The notes under the pieces: model-generated | The model's input: the letters and a program-made list of their open reading frames with translations, nothing else | The model's database searches: none | Told to the model about the DNA's origin: nothing | NCBI GenBank assembly: GCA_964424455.1 | Contig: CAYRJA010000121.1 | Coordinates: 1-8,402 of the forward strand | Source of the DNA: CAYRJA01 sp964424455 | GTDB lineage: Bacteria; Bacteroidota; Bacteroidia; Chitinophagales; UBA10324 | DNA length: 8,402 bases | Direction: 5' to 3' | Position numbers and translations under genes: made by a program | Part shown: positions 1 through 6,059 of the stretch, one piece after another | Position numbering within the stretch: position 1 is the first letter of the stretch | Layout: each line of letters starts with the position of its first letter

Positions 1-594
1 GGATTCACCGGTTCATGGAACAGAGAAATATGCTCGGAGAATACAGTGGCTACCTATCAGTTTTTTATGAAAAGGACAGGAACATTAAACTGGAACTCCT
101 ATCCGGTAAATTCACCGGCGCCACCCATCAGTCCTTATCTGAAGGTAAACTGGTTAGGCAGGAGCTATGAGATGTCCTGCTATGTGAAGGCGAACTATAC
201 ATGCAATGGTTATGTAATAGGCGGACCTGCCTCAACGGTACAGACCATTACTACGCTTTCGTCGGGATGCAGAGAGGAAGAAATGCTGACACCTGAAACA
301 CCTTCCACACAAATCATCTCAGCGGACAATAGTGAGGCAATCAGCATTTACCCGAATCCGAACGGCGGACAGTTTGCATTAGACATCAGCCGCTTGAGCA
401 ATGATGAAGCAGAGGTAAAAACAGAAGTGATGAATGTATTAGGACAAACAGTTCTGACAAATATTTCTACTGTAACAGACGGACACGGCAACCTGTACCT
501 CCATTTGCCGGAGAGCGCTGCGGCAGGGACATACTTTGTTCGTGTTACAATAGGCAGCAATATTTACACTGCTAAAGTGAATGTGAGCAGATAA
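1..594 (+). CDS. T9SS type A sorting domain-containing surface protein, 3' end only
   Basis: The reading frame is open from the first base of the window to a TAA at 592-594 (197 residues), so the gene is cut at its 5' end. A GTG at 46 lies inside the frame and is unlikely to be the true start. Residues about 113-197 match a T9SS type A C-terminal sorting domain: a YPNP motif followed by GGQF (117-125), a central MNVLGQ segment, then an AGTYFVRV strand and a short basic tail. In this family the domain directs export across the outer membrane by the Por/type IX system and is normally removed, leaving the protein on the surface or released. The part before it (about 20-90) is rich in aromatic residues and Cys, and the stretch around SCYVKANYTCNG resembles the last strands of an FN3/Ig-like fold; that assignment is tentative. 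The catalytic or binding part of the protein lies outside the window, so its specific role is unknown. Confidence 0.85.
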   Translation, partial: GFTGSWNREICSENTVATYQFFMKRTGTLNWNSYPVNSPAPPISPYLKVNWLGRSYEMSCYVKANYTCNGYVIGGPASTVQTITTLSSGCREEEMLTPETPSTQIISADNSEAISIYPNPNGGQFALDISRLSNDEAEVKTEVMNVLGQTVLTNISTVTDGHGNLYLHLPESAAAGTYFVRVTIGSNIYTAKVNVSR

Positions 595-616
595 ATTTTA
601 GAGTGCGTGTAGAAAA

Positions 617-654
617 AACAGCGGCTGCCGGAAACGACAGTCGCTGTTATTTTT
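617..654. terminator. Bidirectional rho-independent terminator between convergent genes
   Basis: Arms 617-627 (AACAGCGGCTG) and 638-648 (CAGTCGCTGTT) form an 11-bp stem with one G-U wobble. After a C/A mismatch, two further pairs close a GAAA tetraloop (631-634). On the plus strand the stem is followed by ATTTTTA (649-655). On the minus strand the complement of the A-run at 613-618 supplies a T6 tract. It begins 23 bp after the stop of the upstream surface-protein gene and lies about 75 bp beyond the stop of the response regulator, so it can serve both converging transcripts. Confidence 0.8.
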
Positions 655-724
655 ATGTATATGGTGAAGATATTTTCTTTTACCTGACATGCGGAAAGCA
701 TACGCCTGATAAAGGAAAGAGCAA

Positions 725-1474
725 TTACAAAAAGTACTTTCGAAGTTCCTCTTTTTTGTTAGGGGCAATGGCAATCTGAACATTATTGTTGAGTATAACA
801 CTTCCTCCATCACTTTTCGTAAATCGGGCGACATGGGAAAGATTAATAATGTGTGATTTTGAGATACGCAGGAATCCTTCGTTTACTAGGAGTTTTTCAA
901 ACCATCCTAAATTGTAGCTGGAAAGTAAGGTTTTGTTCCCGACTAAATATATCTGAGTGTAGTTTCTTTCACCCTCCAGATAAATGATGTCTTGTGTATT
1001 GATTACCTGATAACCTTCTGCGTCAGGAATAACCAGTTTATGAAGTTTACCGGACAGGTTACTGTAACTCTCCATCAATATCTTTATTTGTTCTTCCCGG
1101 TTGCCTTGTTTATTTTGAATCAGTTCAATTGCTCTTTGTACTACTGTCTGAAGTTCCTTTTCTGAAATGGGTTTTAACAGGTAGCCGATAGCAGCATGTT
1201 TAAAGGCATCCAGTGCATACTCATCATGAGCAGTTGTAAAGATGATTTCAAAATCGTAGTTCTTTACCTTTCGTAAAAGGTCAAAGCCGCTTCCATCAGG
1301 CATTTGGATATCGAGAAAAACAATTTGCGGAGCAATCTTTTGAATTTTATCTAAGCCGGTCTTTACATTCTCCGCATACCCGGCAATTTCAAGTTCTGTA
1401 AAATTCTCTTTTAATAAAACCTCAAGAGTTTTTCTGTTTCGTTCTTCGTCATCAATAATTAATGCTTTAATCAT
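725..1474 (-). CDS. LytTR-family DNA-binding response regulator
   Basis: This 249-residue protein has the usual length and two-domain layout of LytT/AgrA-type response regulators. The N-terminal receiver domain (1-120) shows the acidic pair D8-D9, the phosphoacceptor D55 in FLDIQMPDGSG, the conserved hydroxyl residue in IIFTTAHDEYA (T80/T81) and K101 in LLKPI. Residues about 145-249 form a LytTR DNA-binding domain, with YLEGERNYTQIY, a RISKSHIINL segment and a C-terminal basic tail. Members of this family bind pairs of short direct repeats about two helical turns apart. The ATG overlaps the last 8 bases of the kinase gene (overlap ATGATTAA), which suggests translational coupling and a cognate kinase-regulator pair. 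All key receiver residues are present, so it should be phosphorylated by a His kinase. The target genes are not shown directly; the 21-bp-phased repeats upstream of the operon are the best candidates. Confidence 0.95.
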   Translation of the reverse strand: MIKALIIDDEERNRKTLEVLLKENFTELEIAGYAENVKTGLDKIQKIAPQIVFLDIQMPDGSGFDLLRKVKNYDFEIIFTTAHDEYALDAFKHAAIGYLLKPISEKELQTVVQRAIELIQNKQGNREEQIKILMESYSNLSGKLHKLVIPDAEGYQVINTQDIIYLEGERNYTQIYLVGNKTLLSSYNLGWFEKLLVNEGFLRISKSHIINLSHVARFTKSDGGSVILNNNVQIAIAPNKKEELRKYFL

Positions 1475-3380
1475 ACGCGGATGATAATGGAATACTTATT
1501 TCTGTTTTTGTGCCGAGAGCATTACCTGCTTCGTCGGTAAGATCGGTTATAAATATAGGCAAACTTTCTTCACCTTTTTTATTCATTAATTGCAATCGGG
1601 TCTGAGCAAGTTGGGTAGCAACAGAAAGTCCGGGTATGGATTTGAAGCTATTTAGTTCTTGTGCTCTTTTTCTGCCCACTCCATCATCCTGCACAATACA
1701 TTTAAGTGTTCCGTTATCTTTTCTGAACTCAATAGTAATTTTCCCCTTATTCTCTTTGTGACTGATACCATGAATAATACTGTTCTCTACAAACGGTTGA
1801 ATGATTAACGGAGGAATAAAAATATTCTCTGAATCCACATTAACAACTTTAATAATTTCATAATCGAATTTGTCATTGAAACGGAGTTTCTCCATTTCAA
1901 GATACAGCCGCAGTGTTTCTATTTCTTTCGTTAATGAGATGGTTTTCTTTTTTGTCTGTTCGAGTACAGCTCTTGTAAGTCGTGAAAAGGTAACTAAGTA
2001 TTCTCTTGCCTGGCGGGGTTTATTTTCCAGAATCAAACTCTGTATAGAATTCAGTGAGTTGTATATGAAATGCGGATTCATCTGTGCTCTTAAAAGTTTC
2101 TGTTCTGTTTCAAGAGTGGTGATTTGTAATTCATTCTGTTTGTTGCGCAATCCCACCCTGAACCTGTTGAAGAGCAATAAGCCGGTAATAAGTAACAGCA
2201 GGGTAATGGCAATAATTGAATTACGGATATTTTTTTGCTCGCGGATTTCCAAATCTTTTTCCCGTTGAGCACTGCTGTATTTTAAACTGTCAGCAACAGT
2301 CCGTTTTTCAAATTCATATTTTGCCTGTGATATGGCAGCATTATCCCTGCTTTCTTTTATTTTCATTGAATCCTTCACTTGATCATATAACAGGAACATC
2401 TGGTATGCTTCCTTCCATCTGCCCTCGCTGGCTAATATTTTCTGAAGCAGCAAAGAAGTTATTCGTATCACATCGGTGTAGTTTTTTTGTTTTCCAATTT
2501 GTAATGATTCTTCTGCCAGTTGTCTTGCTTTTTCCGTTTTTCCCTGAGCAAAATAAATGCTTGCAATATGAGTAACAGAGTAGGCAATCATCTGTTGGTC
2601 ATTTAATTCCTTTCTCAGTTCAAGACTCTTTGAGTAATAGTCCAACGCCTTTTCCAAATCGCCTTTCTTCTCATAAATAGCGGCGATATTGTTATAGACA
2701 CCGGCTATTCCATTCTTATCATTTAAACTTTTTCTTATGTCAATACTCTTAAAATAATAATTCAATGCTGTAACAGTATCTCCCTCCTGCTGGTAAACCG
2801 CAGCAATATTATGCAGCGCTGTGGCTTCGCCTTCTCTGTTTTTCGTTTCCATGCATAATGAAAGTCCCCGTTGAAAATTCTTCAGTGCATTGGTATTATC
2901 TTTTAAATAGTAACAATAGATTACACCAATATTCATCACAGAGTTGGCAATGGCATTCTTATCTTTAATTTCTTCATTCAGTTTCAGACTTTTGTAATAA
3001 TAGTTTAATGCATCGTCTAATTTTATTCTCAGAAAATAGCAGTATCCAATATTATTTAAGGAAGTAGAGAGCAGCGACTTGTACTTTATGATAGCATCAG
3101 GAGAAACAGAGCTGTTATTCAGAGCATATTCTGAAATCAATCTTGCCTTTTGAAATTTGTTTAATGCCGAGTCGGGATGATTGAGCAGCAGTTGTTTCCC
3201 CCATCCATTATATGCCTGAGCAACAGATGAATCAGATAAATTATTTTTGATAACCTGTTTTAATGAATCAATATTCCGTTTGGGTTGAGAAAATATATTG
3301 ACAGAAAAAAAGACAAGAAGTAAAACATTTAACAGGCATGCCCTTAAAATGCTAACCCTACTAAAGCGAAGTGTTTTCAA
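1467..3380 (-). CDS. TPR-containing sensor histidine kinase (LytS/YehU-type His_kinase)
   Basis: The 637-residue protein starts with a signal peptide-like segment (basic residues, then a hydrophobic stretch at about 15-30 ending IFSQ). Five TPR units follow at an exact 40-residue period (about 108-137, 148-178, 188-217, 228-257, 268-297). A charged, probably coiled-coil linker (340-385) precedes one transmembrane helix (about 387-404), so the TPR part should lie in the periplasm and the kinase in the cytoplasm. The His_kinase domain has the phosphoacceptor H437 in QMNPHFIYNSLNSI, an N-box at 528-538 (QPFVENSIIHG) and a G-box DDGVGR at 565-570. The last ATP-lid motif is unusual: GLSVATQLAQTRLQLMN instead of the common short GL-x(n)-RL form. 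The likely partner is the overlapping LytTR regulator. The start codon is TTG: no in-frame ATG lies between the upstream stop (3405-3407) and Met149, and the signal peptide begins right after the TTG. What the TPR domain senses is unknown. Confidence 0.92.
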   Translation of the reverse strand: MKTLRFSRVSILRACLLNVLLLVFFSVNIFSQPKRNIDSLKQVIKNNLSDSSVAQAYNGWGKQLLLNHPDSALNKFQKARLISEYALNNSSVSPDAIIKYKSLLSTSLNNIGYCYFLRIKLDDALNYYYKSLKLNEEIKDKNAIANSVMNIGVIYCYYLKDNTNALKNFQRGLSLCMETKNREGEATALHNIAAVYQQEGDTVTALNYYFKSIDIRKSLNDKNGIAGVYNNIAAIYEKKGDLEKALDYYSKSLELRKELNDQQMIAYSVTHIASIYFAQGKTEKARQLAEESLQIGKQKNYTDVIRITSLLLQKILASEGRWKEAYQMFLLYDQVKDSMKIKESRDNAAISQAKYEFEKRTVADSLKYSSAQREKDLEIREQKNIRNSIIAITLLLLITGLLLFNRFRVGLRNKQNELQITTLETEQKLLRAQMNPHFIYNSLNSIQSLILENKPRQAREYLVTFSRLTRAVLEQTKKKTISLTKEIETLRLYLEMEKLRFNDKFDYEIIKVVNVDSENIFIPPLIIQPFVENSIIHGISHKENKGKITIEFRKDNGTLKCIVQDDGVGRKRAQELNSFKSIPGLSVATQLAQTRLQLMNKKGEESLPIFITDLTDEAGNALGTKTEISIPLSSAYD

Positions 3381-3423
3381 AATCTTTGTATAAGAGTAAA
3401 GTAACTAATCCGAAAAATCAATA

Positions 3424-3431
3424 CAATATTA
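3424..3431 (-). promoter_or_regulatory. Candidate -7 box for the kinase/regulator operon
   Basis: Read on the minus strand this is TAATATTG, one mismatch from the Bacteroidota -7 consensus TAnnTTTG. It would place the transcript start near 3417 and give a leader of about 37 bases before the TTG start. No TTTG-like -33 element is present at the expected distance. In this AT-rich DNA such a match could arise by chance. Confidence 0.2.
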
Positions 3432-3457
3432 AGTATGTTCTTTCTCTCATTTATTTT

Positions 3458-3489
3458 TTTTGGTAAATCAGATTGCCGTTTTGGTAAAT
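3458..3489. promoter_or_regulatory. 21-bp-phased direct-repeat pair A (candidate LytTR operator)
   Basis: The 11-mer TTTTGGTAAAT occurs perfectly twice, at 3458-3468 and 3479-3489, with a start-to-start distance of exactly 21 bp. Two direct repeats about two helical turns apart are the established binding arrangement for LytTR-domain regulators such as AgrA. The pair lies 77 bp upstream of the kinase start codon, next to the only LytTR gene in view, and has a related copy at 3679-3710. That the regulator binds here is inference. Confidence 0.5.
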
Positions 3490-3678
3490 GAACAATAGAT
3501 ATGATTGTGCATATAAATTAGGTGTGATGAATTCAATGACAAGGTTTTCATAACTGCTAAAGAAAAGAATTTATTCTGTAACACTTTCTTATTTATCTTC
3601 ATACAATAACCAGATGAGGTAGGCGTGTTATTTTTTTTATAGCTGAATAAGAATACCCTGTTTCACCCTCGGCTATCA

Positions 3679-3710
3679 TTTTGATAAATCAGAATGGTTT
3701 TTTGATAAGC
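3679..3710. promoter_or_regulatory. 21-bp-phased direct-repeat pair B (candidate LytTR operator)
   Basis: TTTTGATAAAT (3679-3689) and TTTTGATAAGC (3700-3710) repeat at exactly 21 bp and share 9 of 11 bases. Aligned over 30 bases from its first T, this copy matches pair A at 24 positions. These include the half-site core TTTTGRTAAAT and the following CAGA of the spacer. It lies 97 bp upstream of the first RCC1 gene and about 48 bp upstream of a weak -7 box, a normal position for an activator. The start-to-start distance from pair A is 221 bp, close to 21 helical turns. Confidence 0.5.
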
Positions 3711-3758
3711 CATTTAGTTGAACAGGATAAATGCATAATTATTTTTATATATTACTCG

Positions 3759-3767
3759 TAACTTTAC
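3759..3767 (+). promoter_or_regulatory. Candidate -7 box for the RCC1 operon
   Basis: TAACTTTAC differs at one position from the Bacteroidota -7 consensus TAnnTTTGY. It would start transcription near 3774 and give a leader of about 34 bases. No TTG-type -33 box is found about 19 bp upstream, which would fit a promoter that depends on an activator bound at 3679-3710. The evidence is one short motif, so the call is weak. Confidence 0.25.
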
Positions 3768-3807
3768 GGATGAATCATTAATTACTCAACTCAACCATCA
3801 TTCTATT

Positions 3808-6033
3808 ATGAACAAAAAATTACTTGCTGCAATATTCTTATTTCTGATTTTTTCTTTTGATAAGTCCTTCTCTCAAAAAGTTTCAGGTGGAAGAACTTTT
3901 GCATTCTCCATCCACAGTGACAGCACCCTATGGGCTTGGGGAGAAAATACATGGGGTAATCTTGGAAATAATACAAACACACCAAGTAAAGTACCTATAC
4001 AGGTTCACGGTGAGAACAATGTGGGTTTTCTTAAAAGTGTTGTAGCAGTGGCAGGAAACGAATTTTCGGCTATCGCATTAAAAGCTGATGGTACCGTTTG
4101 GGCTTGGGGAAGTAATCATTATGGAGAACTTGGTGACAACACTTCTACCCAAAGAAAGACTCCTGTTCAGGTTCACGGACCCGGTAATGTCGGATTTCTT
4201 ACAGGGATAATTGCTATTGCAGGTATGGGACATCATTTTATTGCACTACGGAATGACAGCACTGTATGGGCTTGGGGAAATAATGGATATGGTCAACTTG
4301 GGATTAACTCTACCGTTGGCGGGCTTAATGGAGTAGGAAGCATGTTGCCTGTCCAGGTAATGGGACCAGGCGGAGTAGGATTCCTTACTGGTATCGTGGC
4401 GATTGACGGTGCCTTTGCACATAACATAGCATTAAAGGCGGACGGTACGGTATGGACATGGGGAGAAAACGGAAATTTTGAAATAGGCGATGGAACACAA
4501 ATACAACGATGGACACCGGTACAGGTTCATGGACCCGGCAATGTGGGATTCCTCACAGATGTTATAGCTGTTACAGCAGGAAATGATAATTGCCTTGCCC
4601 TAAAATCCGACAGTACTGTATGGTCATGGGGATATAATTTAACAGGCGGATGTGGAATAGGTTCAACTCTATGGCATATAAAAACTCCTGAACAGGTTCA
4701 TGGACCGGGTAATGTTGGCTATCTGACCGGTGTTACAGCAATTTTTGCTTCTCTTACAAACAACTTTGCAGCTAAACCCGATGGTACCATCTGGGCATTT
4801 GGGAATAACTCTCGCGGACAAATCGGAGACAGCACTAATATAATGAGAACAGTTCCCACTCAGATTCATGGGGTCAATAATGTTGGATTTTTAACTGACC
4901 TTGTAGATATCAGCGGCGGATTGTTTTTTATCATTGCAAAGAATAAGGATGGATGTGTTTTTACATGGGGAAATAATGCAGAAGGAGAATTGGGTGACGG
5001 TACGCTTATAGATAAATGGGTTCCTGTTCAAATAGAAGGAAATTGTGTAACAAGTATTTCTGCAAACATTACTCCACAGAATATTTATTGCAGTGCGGCA
5101 TGTTCAGGAGCGGCTATTGCAAACATCGCCAGCGGAACAAGCCCATATACTTATCTATGGAGTAATGGAGCAACCACGCAGATAATAACGGGGCTTTGTG
5201 CAGGCACATACAGTGTTACAGTTGCCGATGCGGTAAATAATACTACAACAGCTACCGGAATCGTATCTGCAAGTTCAAATTTGCAGACAGGGACTATCAG
5301 CGCTCTTAGGGATACGATATGTTCCGGAACGCCAGGCATACTTACTGTAACAGGAAACTCAGGAGATATTCAATGGATGTCTTCCATTACAGCAGGTGAT
5401 TTAACCCCTATATCCGGTGCTACGAGTTCAACTTATACAGGAGTATTTACACAAAATACTTCCTTCGCCGTTCAGATATCCAGCGGAACCTGTACCGACA
5501 CTTCTTCGGCATTTAATTTAGTTGTAAAACCGTCACCCATTGCAGAGTTTGTCAGCAGTGGATCAGGACTACAGAAAATCTTTAATTCATCGGGCACTAC
5601 CGGAGATGTTACTATTTATGAGTGGAATTTTGGTGACGGAGCTACCAGTTCAGAAGCAAACCCGGTTCATACATTCGGAAGCAGTGACACGTTCCATGTA
5701 TGCTTGTCTGTTTATAACGGCTCTAATTGTTCATTTACTATCTGTAAAGATGTTGATGTAATTACAGGTATAATGACTGTAACAGAGGCGAATAGTTTCA
5801 TCATTTATCCCAACCCATTCCGTGATTATATTTCTATTGACGGAGCAACGCTAAACGATGAAATCATGAGCATAGATATCTATGATTTGCTGGGAAGAAA
5901 AGTTTTTAGTCAGCCATTTCAGAATACCGGGGGGAAGAATGTTATTGACCTTTCAGCATTATCGAACGGAATGTATTGTATAAAAATAAATGCTGACAAA
6001 GCAGATTACCGGAAACGGTTAATTAAACAATAA
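3808..6033 (+). CDS. Secreted RCC1-propeller protein with SprB-like, Ig-like, PKD and T9SS sorting domains
   Basis: This complete 741-residue protein begins with a typical signal peptide (MNKKLLAAIFLFLIFSFDKS, cleavage likely near FSQ, 21-23). Residues about 25-411 hold seven RCC1 units. The W-x-W-G signatures are at 41-45, 97-101, 153-157, 215-219, 271-275, 328-332 and 384-388, with the sixth reading IWAFG and the seventh VFTWG, at a spacing of 56-62. Seven units make one closed beta-propeller. Linkers between blades are nearly constant (PVQVHGPGNVGFLTG). Next come a SprB-like repeat (419-487: YTYLWSNGATTQIITGLCAG, then TYSVTV), an Ig-like domain (about 492-574), a PKD domain (577-652, YEWNFGDGATSSEANPVHTF) and a T9SS type A sorting domain (664-741, YPNPF, IYDLLGRKV, NGMYCIKI). 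It is therefore probably a surface or released binding/adhesion protein; no enzyme motif is visible and the ligand is unknown. There is no Shine-Dalgarno sequence before the ATG, as is usual in the phylum. It heads an operon with its paralog 26 bp downstream. The RCC1 name reflects fold similarity only and does not imply nucleotide exchange. Confidence 0.92.
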   Translation: MNKKLLAAIFLFLIFSFDKSFSQKVSGGRTFAFSIHSDSTLWAWGENTWGNLGNNTNTPSKVPIQVHGENNVGFLKSVVAVAGNEFSAIALKADGTVWAWGSNHYGELGDNTSTQRKTPVQVHGPGNVGFLTGIIAIAGMGHHFIALRNDSTVWAWGNNGYGQLGINSTVGGLNGVGSMLPVQVMGPGGVGFLTGIVAIDGAFAHNIALKADGTVWTWGENGNFEIGDGTQIQRWTPVQVHGPGNVGFLTDVIAVTAGNDNCLALKSDSTVWSWGYNLTGGCGIGSTLWHIKTPEQVHGPGNVGYLTGVTAIFASLTNNFAAKPDGTIWAFGNNSRGQIGDSTNIMRTVPTQIHGVNNVGFLTDLVDISGGLFFIIAKNKDGCVFTWGNNAEGELGDGTLIDKWVPVQIEGNCVTSISANITPQNIYCSAACSGAAIANIASGTSPYTYLWSNGATTQIITGLCAGTYSVTVADAVNNTTTATGIVSASSNLQTGTISALRDTICSGTPGILTVTGNSGDIQWMSSITAGDLTPISGATSSTYTGVFTQNTSFAVQISSGTCTDTSSAFNLVVKPSPIAEFVSSGSGLQKIFNSSGTTGDVTIYEWNFGDGATSSEANPVHTFGSSDTFHVCLSVYNGSNCSFTICKDVDVITGIMTVTEANSFIIYPNPFRDYISIDGATLNDEIMSIDIYDLLGRKVFSQPFQNTGGKNVIDLSALSNGMYCIKINADKADYRKRLIKQ
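3880..5040 (+). repeat. Seven RCC1 repeat units (first propeller)
   Basis: Seven coding repeats of about 168 bp each encode the blades of one propeller. The linker coding for HGPGNVG-F/Y-LT recurs at about 4174, 4528 and 4699 with high nucleotide similarity, with a diverged version at about 4008 (HGENNVGFLK) and another at 4870 (HGVNNVGFLT). The third unit is 6 residues longer, just after LGINST, at the same place where the downstream paralog carries a whole extra domain. Confidence 0.85.
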
Positions 6034-6059
6034 TGAATTAATACTAAAATTTTTAAATC

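Larger units (their letters stand above)
3381..3807. other. 427-bp divergent intergenic regulatory region
   Basis: This region separates the minus-strand kinase/regulator operon from the plus-strand RCC1 operon and shows no credible coding frame. It is strongly AT-rich and holds two T8 tracts (3454-3461 and 3631-3638), two related 21-bp-phased direct-repeat pairs (3458-3489 and 3679-3710), and weak promoter-like boxes near each gene. The stretch 3490-3678 between the repeat pairs contains only a short palindrome (AGAATTTATTCT, near 3567) and a weak 6-bp inverted repeat at 3605-3632. I see no riboswitch or tRNA-like structure in it. Confidence 0.8.

Noticed and set aside
598..834. Small minus-strand open frame across the terminator
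   Set aside because: It overlaps the 3' end of the regulator gene and the terminator hairpin and has no recognisable protein features.
1870..2575. Plus-strand open frames opposite the histidine kinase
   Set aside because: The minus-strand frame has all the kinase and TPR motifs; the plus-strand peptides are Cys/Phe-rich shadows without a recognisable domain.
3605..3638. Inverted repeat AATAAC/GTTATT followed by T8, terminator-like
   Set aside because: The stem is only 6 AT-rich pairs with a 16-base loop, too weak for an intrinsic terminator, and no gene ends just upstream.
3880..5040. RCC1 repeats as evidence of a eukaryotic gene transfer or a nucleotide exchange factor
   Set aside because: RCC1-type propellers are common in secreted bacterial proteins; the signal peptide, PKD and T9SS domains are bacterial, and nothing points to a GTPase partner.
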